From Paludisphaera soli (lineage in GTDB: Bacteria > Planctomycetota > Planctomycetia > Isosphaerales > Isosphaeraceae): a DNA stretch of 64,000 nucleotides. The first letter of the stretch is position 1. Each line of letters begins with the position of its first letter. Location of the stretch: NCBI RefSeq assembly GCF_011064595.1, contig NZ_JAALJI010000003.1, positions 330,591 through 394,590 of the forward strand. Direction: 5' to 3'. A program made the position numbers and the translations under genes. Below, one piece after another: positions 37,508 through 48,345 of the stretch. The notes under the pieces are model-generated. The model was not told where the DNA came from and did no database searches. It worked only from the letters and a program-made list of their open reading frames with translations.

Positions 37508-39166
37508 TCAGGCATGTTGATTCGTTGCGGGATGGTGGAGTCGATAGGTCTTGTAGCCGCCGCCCAGATTGTACGCGTCGAGGCCTGCCTCCCGCAGGAT
37601 CAAAGTCGCCATGTAGCCGCGCATCCCCACCTGGCAGTAGGCCACGACCGGACGATCTCGGGGGAGCTCGCCGAGCCGCTCGCGAAGCTCGTCGATCGGC
37701 ATGTTCACCGCGGCGGGGATCGCGCCCGCCTGGAACTCCTTCGGCGTGCGGACGTCGAGGATCAACGCCTGGGAGTAGGTTTCGCTCTCCAGGTCCTCGA
37801 CGTGGATCTGGGGGTAGAGACCGTCGGCGACATTCGCCGCGACGAAGCCGGCCATGTTCACCGGATCCTTGGCCGAACCGAACTGCGGCGCGTAGGCCAG
37901 CTCGACCTCCTGCAGATCATGCACGGTCATCATCGCCTGGATCGCCATCGCAAGGACGTTGATCCGATTGGCGACCCCCTCGGTCCCGACGACCTGGGCG
38001 CCGAGCAGCCGGTTCGACCCCGGCTCGGCCAGGAGCTTGATCGAGAGGGGCTTCGCGCCGGGATAATACCCGGCGTGGTGATTGGCGTGGACGTAGACCT
38101 TGAAGAACGCGGTTCCGACGCGCTCCAGGGCCTTCTGAGTCAGTCCGGTCGCCGCAAGGGTCTGGTCGAAGAACCCGACGATCGAGGTTCCCTGCGTCCC
38201 ACGGTAGCGGCTCTCGCGGCCGAAGATGTTGTCGGCGGCGATGCGCCCCTGACGATTCGCGGGACCGGCGAGCGGGACCTGAGTCGGAGTTCCGGTCACG
38301 TAGTCCCGGGTCTCCACCACATCGCCCACCGCGTAAATCGACGGATCGCTCGTCCTCATGCGCTCATCGACCTGGACGCCTCCGCGCGGGCCCACGTCCA
38401 ACCCGGCCTGGGCCGCCAGTTGGTTCTCCGGCCGGAGCCCGATGCCCAGGACGACCAACCCGGCCTCGAGCGTTCCGCCGGACTTCAGGGCGAGTGTGAG
38501 TCTCCCGCCCGAAGCGTGGATGGAGTCGATGGAGTTCTGGAGCAGCACCTCAGCGCCTCGCGAAACGAGGGCCTCCACGAACGGAGCCGTCATCTCGCGG
38601 TCGACGACGGGGAGCACCTGATCCTGCAACTCCACGACGGTGGTGCGCAGCCCCCTTCGCAGGAAGTTCTCGGCGAGTTCCAGGCCGATGAATCCGGCCC
38701 CCACGATCACCGCGTGCTCGACCCCCTGGTCGACTACGGCCTTGATCCGATCAACGTCGTCCAGGTTTCGGAGCGTGTAGACGCCAGGCAGGTCCGCCCC
38801 CGGGATAGGGGGCTTCACCGGCACCGCGCCTGGGGCCAGGATCAGCGCATCGTATGAAAGCTCGGTCGTCGAGCCGTCGGCAAGGTTTCGCGCGGTCACG
38901 GTTCTGGCCCGGCGGTCGACCGCGATCGCCTCGGTCCGGGTGCGGACGTCGATGCGGTAACGCCGCCTGAGCAGGCTCGGCGTCGTGACGATCAACTTTT
39001 CGCGTGCGGCGATCTCGCCCCCGATGTAGTACGGCAGGCCGCAATTGGCGAACGAGACGTCGGGTCCTCGCTCCAGGATTACGATCTCGGCGCTCTCCGA
39101 AAGCCGCCTGGCTCTCGTCGCCGCCGAAGCTCCGCCCGCCACACCACCGATGATCACCAGCTTCAT
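37508..39166 (-). CDS. CoA-disulfide reductase/rhodanese fusion
   Basis: A 552-residue FAD/NAD(P)H disulfide oxidoreductase fused to a C-terminal rhodanese domain, the CoADR-RHD architecture that reduces CoA disulfide or persulfides. FAD binding is seen at VIIGGVAGGASAA (4-16), the active Cys42 is in FANCGLPYY, and the NADH-site is VIVGAGFIGLELAEN. The rhodanese domain covers about 455-552 with its catalytic Cys511 in VAYCQVGMRG. All key residues are present. A GGAGG site precedes the ATG. Confidence 0.93.
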   Translation of the reverse strand: MKLVIIGGVAGGASAATRARRLSESAEIVILERGPDVSFANCGLPYYIGGEIAAREKLIVTTPSLLRRRYRIDVRTRTEAIAVDRRARTVTARNLADGSTTELSYDALILAPGAVPVKPPIPGADLPGVYTLRNLDDVDRIKAVVDQGVEHAVIVGAGFIGLELAENFLRRGLRTTVVELQDQVLPVVDREMTAPFVEALVSRGAEVLLQNSIDSIHASGGRLTLALKSGGTLEAGLVVLGIGLRPENQLAAQAGLDVGPRGGVQVDERMRTSDPSIYAVGDVVETRDYVTGTPTQVPLAGPANRQGRIAADNIFGRESRYRGTQGTSIVGFFDQTLAATGLTQKALERVGTAFFKVYVHANHHAGYYPGAKPLSIKLLAEPGSNRLLGAQVVGTEGVANRINVLAMAIQAMMTVHDLQEVELAYAPQFGSAKDPVNMAGFVAANVADGLYPQIHVEDLESETYSQALILDVRTPKEFQAGAIPAAVNMPIDELRERLGELPRDRPVVAYCQVGMRGYMATLILREAGLDAYNLGGGYKTYRLHHPATNQHA

Positions 39167-39449
39167 CGCCGTTCCTCCGTGACGCAGGGCGTCCGCCTCG
39201 CATCCTTCGAGTGCGGAAGTCGATGCGGCGCCCTGGTCCCTGCCTCAGGAGGTCATCCTACGTCCCAACCCCCAGGATTGCCACGGCTACGAATCAAGCC
39301 TCGCGTGCGACCAGGTCGACTGCTCCTCGAATCGTTCGAAACGAAACAGGACCGGGCCCGCGCGACTCCGGAGAGGAGAGTCGAGCGGTTCCCGGCCCGT
39401 GTCTCAAGGCGATTCAGCCAGGGATCGGCCACTTGGGCCGAGTCGCTTG

Positions 39450-40310
39450 TCAGCGAGGCTGGACGGTGGTCGCGGGGGCCGCGGCAGGAGCCGGGGCCGG
39501 GGTCCGCTCGACCGCCTGCTTCACCTGATTCGTGATCGAGTTCGCGGGCTCGGGGACCTGGAGGTTCTTCAGCTCGCCGACGATCACCCGCACGCCCGAC
39601 TGCAGCTCTTCACGGGAGAGCTGGCCGTCGTTGTTGGCGTCCATCACGCGGAAGACCACGCTGGCCGGGTTGACGATGGCCTTCTCGAACTCGTCGCGGC
39701 TCACCGCGCCGTTGTTGTCGAGGTCGGCCGTCTGGAAGGCGGCCTGGAGGCCGGCGCGGCCCAGCTCGACGGCGGCGCCGTTGAGTTCGGCCGGGTCGAG
39801 CTGGCTGTCGCCGTTCCGATCCGCGGTCAGGAAGAGGCTCTGGACGCCGGTCTGCACGGCCTGGCGGAGCTCGGTGGCGTCGAGGGAGCCGTCCTGATTC
39901 GTGTCGATCGCGGCCATGGCGTTCTTGCCGGCCTTGTCGATCTCGGGCTTGCTTCCCTGAGCCGCCGTCTCCTGCTCGGCCCGCTGCAGGACGAAGCGGA
40001 GGATCGGGCGCTGATTGAGGAGGTTCTCGCGAGCCTGATCGCCTTCCTCCTTCGTCACCTTGCCGTCGCCGTTGGCGTCGGCGCGGAAGAAGAAGCCGCC
40101 GACCAGCAGGTTGCCCGCGTCGACCGCCTCCTTCTGCGAGATCAGGCCGTCGTTGTTCACGTCGGCCATCTTGAAGAGCATCTTGGCCGAGTCCTGGACG
40201 TCGCCCAGGCTGTCGATGGGTCCGATGGGATCCTTGTCGTCGGCCCGCGCGACGGTGAAAGTACCGGCGACGAGCAGCGTCGAGAAGATGGTCAGAGTCC
40301 CTTTGTGCAT
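39450..40310 (-). CDS. Exported EF-hand calcium-binding protein
   Basis: A 286-residue exported protein. The signal peptide covers residues 1-23 (ending ARA). At least six EF-hand-type loops of D-x-N/D-x-D/N-G pattern are seen: DVNNDGLISQKE, DANGDGKVTKEE, DTNQDGSLDATE, DRNGDSQLDPAE, DLDNNGAVSRDE and DANNDGQLSREE. The Ca ligands at positions 1, 3, 5 and 12 are kept. Such secreted EF-hand proteins are common in planctomycetes; function is unknown. The ribosome site AAGGAG precedes the ATG. Confidence 0.9.
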   Translation of the reverse strand: MHKGTLTIFSTLLVAGTFTVARADDKDPIGPIDSLGDVQDSAKMLFKMADVNNDGLISQKEAVDAGNLLVGGFFFRADANGDGKVTKEEGDQARENLLNQRPILRFVLQRAEQETAAQGSKPEIDKAGKNAMAAIDTNQDGSLDATELRQAVQTGVQSLFLTADRNGDSQLDPAELNGAAVELGRAGLQAAFQTADLDNNGAVSRDEFEKAIVNPASVVFRVMDANNDGQLSREELQSGVRVIVGELKNLQVPEPANSITNQVKQAVERTPAPAPAAAPATTVQPR

Positions 40311-41009
40311 CTCATGTCTCCTTGTCTGATCTTATGTTACGAAACTCTTCCTGAAGCTCAAGGCAGGCAGTCGTCCACATCAGGTACGGCTCAACAGTCC
40401 GAGTTCCGTGACCACCTACGAGGGACACATCTATTGCAATCGGAGTACCATCGAGCTCGAAACCTCGAAGACTCTCCGTGAGTTTCACGGAAATCCGGAT
40501 TAATTCGTTGATGCTTCTCTATAGCGGAAAGCGGAGGTCCCAAATCCGTTGAATCCCTCGGCACTTCGAATTCCCTCATCCGCCCAGGCTCCGAGTCGGA
40601 CCGGGTAGGGTGAAGCCCGGTTCTCGAACGTCGGGAAGCGGATCGCTCGGGGTGCAATAAGGTCCGAAGCTAACGGGCAAGCCCTCGCCGATCGCCAGGC
40701 CGAGGCCCCGCGTCGGCTGGGTTGATCGCCAAGTGCTCAAGACTTGTTGATCAACGACGGCGTCTTGAACACCATCGCGACATCCCTCACAACGCCCGCG
40801 AGGAACTTGTCGTGGTCTTCATGATGAGCGATGTACCTACGCGGAAAATCGACTCGTCGATGCCTGCATTTACTTCGACATCAAGGGTCGGAGGGCGGTA
40901 CGGGCTTTGCTGTACGGATGCGAACCTGTCAGGCTTCCGAGTCCCTCTCCATCCATATGTGGCTCTCAATAGCCCGGCCGGAAGGTCGGGCCGAGCCGCG
41001 GGAGGCATC
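40311..41009. other. Gene-free, lower-GC region with a possible gene remnant
   Basis: 699 nt between the EF-hand gene and recQ, visibly less GC-rich than its flanks. A minus-strand stretch at 40737-40835 has strongly codon-like composition; it reads [20 protein letters not shown] and ends with a natural stop at 40737. Upstream that frame soon meets a stop, while another frame stays open, so it may be the broken 3' end of a lost gene. No family was recognised. The recQ promoter should also lie here. Confidence 0.35.
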
Positions 41010-42485
41010 ATGCCCGAGTCAATCGACGTCGCGGTACCGGTCGCGGATCGCGGCGAGCTTACCCGGCGTCTTCGTTCGTTGTTCGGCTTCCGCAAGTTCC
41101 GACCCGGCCAGGAGCGAGTCGTGCAGGCTGCCCTGGAAGGGCGCGACACCCTCGTCGTCATGCCGACCGGATCGGGCAAGAGCCTTTGCTTCCAGCTCCC
41201 GGCACTGGAGTTACCCGGGGCGACCATCGTCGTCAGCCCTCTGATCGCACTCATGAAGGATCAGACCGAAGCCCTCCAGGCCCGCGGATTCGAGGCGATC
41301 GCGATTAACAGCACGCTCTCATCGGCCGACCGAGCGGCGGCCGAGGATCGTCTTCGAAACGACTTTCACGGATTCATTTACACGACGCCCGAGCAGCTCG
41401 CCTCCGCCGAATTCCGTTCACTCCTACGCGGGTGCCTGATCGACCTCTTCGTGGTCGACGAGGCTCATTGCGTCAGCCAGTGGGGCCACGATTTCCGGCC
41501 CGAGTTTCTCACGCTCGGTTCGGTCATCGAGGACCTGGGGAATCCCACGGTGCTCGCCCTGACCGCGACCGCCACGGCCTCGGTTATCGAGGACGTCTTG
41601 AAGCAGCTGCGCATCCCGGACGCAGGCGTGGTGCACACCGGCTTCTACCGGGATAATCTGCACCTGCTCGCCTGCGAGACCAACGGCGAGGAGGACAAGG
41701 TCGAGCGGATCGCCTCGCTCCTGATCGCCAATCCGGGGCCGGGCATCATTTACGCCGCGACCGTCAAGAGCGTGAAGGAGATCAGCGAACGGCTGGCCGA
41801 GAAAGGGCTCGTCGTCACCTCGTATCACGGCCGCATGCGGAAGGCCGAACGTGAGGAGAATCAGGATCTCTTCATGAGCGGCAAGATCCCCATCATGGTC
41901 GCGACGAATGCGTTCGGCATGGGAATCGACAAGCCGGACGTCCGATTCGTCATCCACGCCCATCCCCCAGCGACGATCGAGGCGTTCTATCAGGAGTTCG
42001 GCCGCGCCGGCCGCGACGGCGAGGCCGCCCGTTGCGTCCTGATGCACCACGGCGACGACTGGAAGCTCCACAACTTCTTCCAGGCAGGCCGCTATCCGTC
42101 GGGCGAAGATCTCGTCAACGCCCACCACGCCCTGAAGCGGTTCGACGCCGAGCCCCCCACGTTCGAGCAGTTGACGAGCCTCTCCCCCCTGCCCCGGACG
42201 AAGCTCAAGACCGCGATGAACTTCTTCCGGAGCCAGGGGATCGTCAAGGAAGACCTCGCGGGCAAACTGCACCTGCTCCGCGCCGACATGGACCTCGACT
42301 CGCTCACCCGCCTGGCCAGGCACTACGAGGAGAAGGACGAGGTGGACCGCATGAACCAGCAGCGCGTCGTCGAATACGCCGCGATGCGGTCTTGCCGCTG
42401 GTCCGCCCTCCTGGATTACTTCGGCGACGAGGAGTTCGCCGCCGCTTGCGGACGCTGCGACAACTGCCACGGCCACGCGGCCTGA
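41010..42485 (+). CDS. recQ: RecQ-family ATP-dependent DNA helicase
   Basis: A 491-residue 3'-5' DNA helicase. The Walker A motif PTGSGKS is at 52-58, DEAH at 150-153, and motif VI at FGRAGRDGE. The RecQ zinc site is intact at the end: Cys462, Cys480, Cys483 and Cys486. The protein stops directly after it, so the winged-helix (RQC) and HRDC domains of E. coli RecQ (610 residues) are absent: a short RecQ. The ATG at 41010 has GGGAGG upstream. The gene is followed by a strong terminator. Confidence 0.92.
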   Translation: MPESIDVAVPVADRGELTRRLRSLFGFRKFRPGQERVVQAALEGRDTLVVMPTGSGKSLCFQLPALELPGATIVVSPLIALMKDQTEALQARGFEAIAINSTLSSADRAAAEDRLRNDFHGFIYTTPEQLASAEFRSLLRGCLIDLFVVDEAHCVSQWGHDFRPEFLTLGSVIEDLGNPTVLALTATATASVIEDVLKQLRIPDAGVVHTGFYRDNLHLLACETNGEEDKVERIASLLIANPGPGIIYAATVKSVKEISERLAEKGLVVTSYHGRMRKAEREENQDLFMSGKIPIMVATNAFGMGIDKPDVRFVIHAHPPATIEAFYQEFGRAGRDGEAARCVLMHHGDDWKLHNFFQAGRYPSGEDLVNAHHALKRFDAEPPTFEQLTSLSPLPRTKLKTAMNFFRSQGIVKEDLAGKLHLLRADMDLDSLTRLARHYEEKDEVDRMNQQRVVEYAAMRSCRWSALLDYFGDEEFAAACGRCDNCHGHAA

Positions 42486-42503
42486 CCCGCTCTTCGCACC
42501 CCT

Positions 42504-42549
42504 GCGACCGCGCGAGCCTCCGCCAGGCTCGCGCGGTCGCTATTGTTTT
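42504..42549 (+). terminator. Strong terminator of recQ
   Basis: A perfect 16-bp stem (42504-42519 with 42525-42540), a 5-nt loop CCGCC, and TATTGTTTTG after it. It starts 18 nt after the stop codon. Confidence 0.88.
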
Positions 42550-42686
42550 GACGCCCGCCCCTTTCGGCGTTCCGATTCCGACAGGGGGCTTCGAAACGAA
42601 AAGGAGCCCCGCCGAAGACGACCCACTCTTGGCGGGAGATCCTTGACGGGGCTTGCTCTGGTCTTGATCGTCCTGAACGGGACGGC

Positions 42687-43724
42687 TCAGCGGCCGGCGT
42701 TCCGGCCCTTGTCGTCGATGTTCACGTCGCCGTGCTTGTCGACCTTGAGCTGTTCCTTACGGACAGTGCCCGAGGCCTGCTCGGTTCCCTGAACTTTCCG
42801 CTTGCCGACGGAAACCTCGTCCGTGACGACGGTCTCCTTCTCGACGTCGATCTCCTCACGCCTGACGGGGATGCGGACCTCCTCGGAGCCGGAGGCCGAG
42901 ATGCCGCCAGGTACGGCGCGGCCGGAGCCGGGACGACGCTCGACGACGATCTCCTCACGCTCGACCGGGACGGTGACGGTCTTGTTCTCCGTGACGACTT
43001 CCTTGCGCACCGAGACGTCGCCAGCCTCGACCGAGTGCTTGCCGACCTTCAGCCGCTCCTCGTGAAGCTTGAAGGTGCGGTCGTAGGCGCTGCGGACGGC
43101 GTCGCGGGCCTGGTCCCAGGTCACGCTGGCGGCGTGCTTCGTCTTGCCCCAACCCTGCTTGAGGTCGTTCTCGACCTCGGCGAAGGGCCGGCCGCCGTAC
43201 TGGTTGTACGCATCCCCGCCGTAGCGGTTCGCGGACCGGTAGTCGAAGACGTCCTTCACGGCGTGCTTGGCCTTGTCCCAGGTCAGGGAGGCCGCATGCT
43301 TCGTCTCGCCCCAGCCCTTCTGCAGGTCGCCTTCGATCTCGTCGTAAGGCTTGCCGGAGTAGCGGGCCTCCGATTCGCCGGCGTAGTGGTAGGCGGGCTC
43401 GTAAGTCTCGTAATCGTGCCCCTTGGCATAGGGACGGGAGGGGAAGCTCTCGCGGAGCCAGTTGTCCTCGGTCGTGGGGTCGATCAGCTCGCCGACGCCC
43501 TTGCCGGCGAGGCCGCCCGCGATGGCGCCCACCGCCGCGCCGATCGCCGTGCCCAGCGGGCCGGCCACCGATCCGATGGCCGCCCCGGTGGCGACGCCGC
43601 CGAGGGCCGCACCGATGCCGGTCTCCACGGGGTGGGACCCCGGGGCGTCCGTGATCGGGTCGGGGTTGCGGCTGCCGGTCGGCGGGACGTCGACGCTCTT
43701 CTCAGGGTCTTTACGGTTCGCCAT
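42687..43724 (-). CDS. DUF2382 (YsnF/AvaK-type) stress-response-like protein
   Basis: A 345-residue protein. The N-terminus has a Gly/Ala-rich membrane-like segment (about 36-76, GIGAALGGVATGAAIGS and onwards), resembling glycine zippers. Then come two copies of an about 45-residue unit, with KPYDEIEGDLQKGWGETKHA and RPFAEVENDLKQGWGKTKHA. The C-terminal 130 residues are the DUF2382 domain with its repeated EEI.VE and RKEV motifs. A role in stress tolerance is inferred from the family. The ATG at 43724 has GGGAGAG upstream. Confidence 0.82.
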   Translation of the reverse strand: MANRKDPEKSVDVPPTGSRNPDPITDAPGSHPVETGIGAALGGVATGAAIGSVAGPLGTAIGAAVGAIAGGLAGKGVGELIDPTTEDNWLRESFPSRPYAKGHDYETYEPAYHYAGESEARYSGKPYDEIEGDLQKGWGETKHAASLTWDKAKHAVKDVFDYRSANRYGGDAYNQYGGRPFAEVENDLKQGWGKTKHAASVTWDQARDAVRSAYDRTFKLHEERLKVGKHSVEAGDVSVRKEVVTENKTVTVPVEREEIVVERRPGSGRAVPGGISASGSEEVRIPVRREEIDVEKETVVTDEVSVGKRKVQGTEQASGTVRKEQLKVDKHGDVNIDDKGRNAGR

Positions 43725-44063
43725 GGTGTGCTCTCCCTTGGATCTGATGATAGGTCGAACGGTGTTGGTGCGGCGAAGGGACGATCTAGGATCGCTCGAG
43801 CGGGCCACCACATCGGGCCTCGGCCTCGCCACGTTCCGACGGGAAGTTGAATTCGCAAACGCGATGCCGTCGGACCGATATGGAGCCCGGAAATGGGGCC
43901 GAGGACCCTCCCTCATTTCGCGACGATTCGGGCACACCCCTTGCAACATTCATCAATCAGAGCAAGCCATGCGGGCATCCATATAAACTAAGTCCAAAAG
44001 GACTCTCGTTCGTCGAGACGTGGACGTCGCGAGCAGCGTGCGGGGCGGTCCGGGAGGTGGGTG
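43725..44063. other. Divergent intergenic region
   Basis: 339 nt. On the minus strand TATCAT at 43752-43747 is a likely -10 for the DUF2382 gene, 22 nt before its start. No gene was recognised. A small hairpin AGTCC-AAAA-GGACT lies near 43990-44003. Confidence 0.35.
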
Positions 44064-44906
44064 GTGAGCGAGGGCGTTCAACCGACGAACGAATTGCCGG
44101 CCTACGCGCGCATGATGGCCGATTATCATGAAGCCTTCGCGCCCGAGCTTCGAGGTGTCGTGGGAGGCCTAGAGCTAGCCCGCGGATCGCGGGTGGTCGA
44201 CCTGGCCTGCGGCGACGGCGCCTACACCCGATGGCTCGCGGAACGGGTCGGCGAAGACGGCGAAATCGTCGCCGTCGACCTCTCCTCGAGCTTCCTCGAA
44301 TGGGCCCGGGCGAAACTCCAAGCGGGCCCGCTGCTGGGTCGTGCGCGGTTCGTCCAGATCGACGTCGAGCATTCGCCGCTGGTCGAAGGCCGTGCGGACC
44401 TCGTGTGGTGCGCCCAGAGCCTCTACAGCCTCCCCGACCCCGTGTCGACCGTCCGTCGCATGGCCGCGCTGGCCCGTCGGGGGGGTCGCATCGCCGTGTT
44501 CGAAAGCGATGAACTTCATCATATATCGCTCCCCTGGCCCATCGAGATCGAGCTGGCCCTCAAGCAGGCGGAGCTGCGCGCTTTCGAGGAGCGTTCTGAC
44601 CGCCCCGCAAAGTACTACATCGCCCGCGACCTCCCCCGGATCTTCCGCGAGGCCGGGCTGCCGGACTGCGCCTTCCGAAGCTTCGCCTTCAGCCGCCGCG
44701 CCCCGTTCGACGCGCCGACGCGACGTTTCCTGGAGGCCCACGTCAAGGAGCTTCGCGATCGCGCGGCCCCCTACCTGGACGCGGCCCAGAACGCCGAGGT
44801 CGCCGAGCTGACGGCGCCCGGCTCGCCCCGCTTCATGCTCGACGACCCCGACGCCCTGGTCGTCTGCCTCGACCACCTGGCGACGGCGGTCCGCGGCGAG
44901 GAATAA
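44064..44906 (+). CDS. Class I SAM-dependent methyltransferase
   Basis: A 280-residue methyltransferase. SAM motif I is VVDLACGDGAYTRWLA, followed by EIVAVDLSSSFLEWA (motif II acid) and DLVWCAQSLYSLPDP (motif IV region). The substrate is unknown. Two tandem GTG codons (44061, 44064) may start it; the second has the better spacing (6 nt) from GGGAGG. It ends next to a bidirectional terminator shared with the ABC-F gene. Confidence 0.85.
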   Translation: MSEGVQPTNELPAYARMMADYHEAFAPELRGVVGGLELARGSRVVDLACGDGAYTRWLAERVGEDGEIVAVDLSSSFLEWARAKLQAGPLLGRARFVQIDVEHSPLVEGRADLVWCAQSLYSLPDPVSTVRRMAALARRGGRIAVFESDELHHISLPWPIEIELALKQAELRAFEERSDRPAKYYIARDLPRIFREAGLPDCAFRSFAFSRRAPFDAPTRRFLEAHVKELRDRAAPYLDAAQNAEVAELTAPGSPRFMLDDPDALVVCLDHLATAVRGEE

Positions 44907-44953
44907 AAAAAAGAAGATCATGCGAACAAGACGTCGCATGATCTTCTCTTCAA
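44904..44953. terminator. Bidirectional terminator between methyltransferase and ettA
   Basis: A 14-bp perfect stem (44912-44925 with 44934-44947) and 8-nt loop. On the minus strand it runs into eight T (opposite A at 44905-44912), giving a strong terminator for ettA. On the plus strand it is followed by CTTCAAACTCTT. Confidence 0.88.
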
Positions 44954-44976
44954 ACTCTTATGACCGGGTCGACGGC

Positions 44977-46650
<1,674 letters not shown>

Positions 46651-46751
46651 GACCTGGGCTTTCCGAAGGACAGGAGCAGGGCGAAGTAGGACGGCCGTCG
46701 ATCGCCGCAGGGGGGACGGAGGCGAGCCTTCGGATCCGCCGCCGGATCCTC

Positions 46752-46780
46752 TTGAATCCCCCCCGGCCGTCTGGTAGGGT
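46752..46780 (+). promoter_or_regulatory. Candidate promoter of tRNA-Met
   Basis: TTGAAT at 46752-46757 and TAGGGT at 46775-46780 with 17-nt spacing, 52 nt before the tRNA. Confidence 0.45.
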
Positions 46781-46832
46781 GATTATGGCTGAGGTGAGGC
46801 TGGGGGACAAGCTTCCCGAGATCATCCTCGAC

Positions 46833-46906
46833 GCCGGGGTAGCTCAGTTGGTCAGAGCGGCGGTCTCATAATCCGCAGGTCTGGGGTTCGAGTCCCCACC
46901 CCGGTA
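46833..46906 (+). tRNA. tRNA-Met (anticodon CAT)
   Basis: A 74-nt cloverleaf: acceptor GCCGGGG pairing with CCCCGGT (first pair G-U), D-arm GCTC...GAGC, anticodon loop CTCATAA, T-arm TGGGG-TTCGAGT-CCCCA, discriminator A. CCA is not encoded. The anticodon stem has a T-T at 31-39 and lacks the three G-C pairs of initiators, so it is an elongator or possibly a lysidine-modified tRNA-Ile2. Confidence 0.93.
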
Positions 46907-47470
46907 GTTCTCCTCCCTCCTTGATCTCGATCACGCTGGGTACGGATCCCGCATTCGCAACGAATCCCACCTGTGGAAATGGTCAGGATGACCGCCATAA
47001 AAAACTCGACGCCAGTCCTTTCATGGCTGCTTCGTCACCTGCCGCGACGAAACGAGTTTCTTCGGTCTTATCCCGAGTTTATCGGCCCGGCGATCACGGG
47101 TTTGAGCGGAAACGGCTGTTCCTCCGTCAGGAGTTGCGGCGTGCCGTGCGATGACGGTCCGATTTTTGCACAGCTGAACCTGAAGCGGCCAGTTTCGGGT
47201 CGTTCGTCGCGAGTCTCGGGGCCTTTCCTACAGTTTCGAGGTGCGTGGGGCCTTTGGGAATCGCGGGGCGATGGCTTGTCGGGGACGTCGACGGGGCATG
47301 TTTCGCGAGATCAACGCAAGACTTCAGTCTGGGGTGATATCGCGCGAATGTTCCGGACGCCCTTGACTCGCGGCGTCCAGATTCGTTAGCTTACGTTGCT
47401 TGTTCGGAATAGCAGGTCGATACGTTCTCGTTTCCGACCACCATCTTGGGAAGAGCAAAGGAGCCACTGA
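46907..47470. other. Gene-free region with a promoter at its end
   Basis: 564 nt after the tRNA with no recognised gene; GC is lower than average for the window. The only structured signal is the candidate promoter near 47.36 kb. Confidence 0.4.
47363..47392 (+). promoter_or_regulatory. Candidate promoter of the first PEP-CTERM gene
   Basis: TTGACT at 47363-47368, then a 17-18 nt spacer and TTAGCT/TAGCTT at 47386-47392. The gene starts about 80 nt downstream. Confidence 0.4.
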
Positions 47471-48070
47471 GTGATCAAGCTGCATCGTATGTTGTTGGCC
47501 GGCGTCGTCCTCGCCGTCGCCACGTCCTCCGTCAAGGCCGCTGAAGTCAACGGCCAGCTCGTCATCGGCGTTCTCGGCCCGATCACCTCCACGGGTACGG
47601 ACCTCTCCTCGCCGACGGCCGTCATCAGCCTCCCGACGATCCAGGCCACCCAGGCTGGTACCGGTGACTTCTCCGCCATCACGGCGGGCACGACCATCGA
47701 CCCCACCGGTGCCTCGATCGACGTCGCGCTGGCGGCCGCCGGTTTCGGCTTCGCCCTCAGCGACGGCAACGGCACGTTCGTCGCCGATCTGGGCGTCATC
47801 GTCACCCAGAACGCCAATTTCCTCAACCTCTACGTCGAAGGCCTGTACTCGCCGGCCGGCGTCGTGACCGGCGATCCCGGCCGCGCCAGCCTCAACATCA
47901 GCTTGACCTTCACCCCGAACGCGTCGGGCACGGGCGGCGTTTACAGCTTCTCGGGCACCCTCAACGCCCCGCCGACCCCGATCATCCCCGAGCCCTCCTC
48001 GATCGCCCTCGCCGGCATCGGTCTGGCCTCGGCCGGCCTCTTCGGCCTGCGGAAGCGCTACAGCAAGTGA
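47471..48070 (+). CDS. PEP-CTERM sorting-signal protein
   Basis: A 199-residue exported protein. The signal peptide spans residues 1-23 (ending VKA). A Thr/Gly/Ala-rich beta-type domain follows, and the C-terminus has the PEP-CTERM signal: IPEPSS, a hydrophobic helix (IALAGIGLASAGLFGL) and RKRYSK. This signal is cleaved by an exosortase and directs proteins to the surface or matrix. The start is GTG with AAAGGAG 7 nt upstream. A terminator follows the gene. Confidence 0.88.
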   Translation: MIKLHRMLLAGVVLAVATSSVKAAEVNGQLVIGVLGPITSTGTDLSSPTAVISLPTIQATQAGTGDFSAITAGTTIDPTGASIDVALAAAGFGFALSDGNGTFVADLGVIVTQNANFLNLYVEGLYSPAGVVTGDPGRASLNISLTFTPNASGTGGVYSFSGTLNAPPTPIIPEPSSIALAGIGLASAGLFGLRKRYSK

Positions 48071-48109
48071 ACGGCTCCCGAGCCGATCACTAACTGAGTC
48101 AAAATCGAC

Positions 48110-48146
48110 GGGCGTCCGATTCATGCGATCGGACGCCCTCTTTTTT
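48110..48146 (+). terminator. Terminator of the first PEP-CTERM gene
   Basis: A perfect 11-bp stem (48110-48120 with 48128-48138), a 7-nt loop, and TCTTTTTT. Confidence 0.9.
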
Positions 48147-48345
48147 GTGGTATCATCCGACATCTTTCGCCATTCTTTGGCTCGGATTCGCCGAACAAGG
48201 TCCTGTTGCAGGTGATGAGACCTTTCCGCTTGATCCAGGATCGAGCCCGAGACTCCGCTCCGCGGCGACGGACACTTTCAAACCCTGGCGATGTCGCCGT
48301 TCCCACCACGGCATCCTCGCTTCGAGCACAACAGGAACTCAATCC

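Noticed and set aside
40391..40657. An 88-codon minus-strand frame
   Set aside because: No ribosome site, no hydrophobic or family pattern, Arg/Ser-rich composition typical of non-coding frames.
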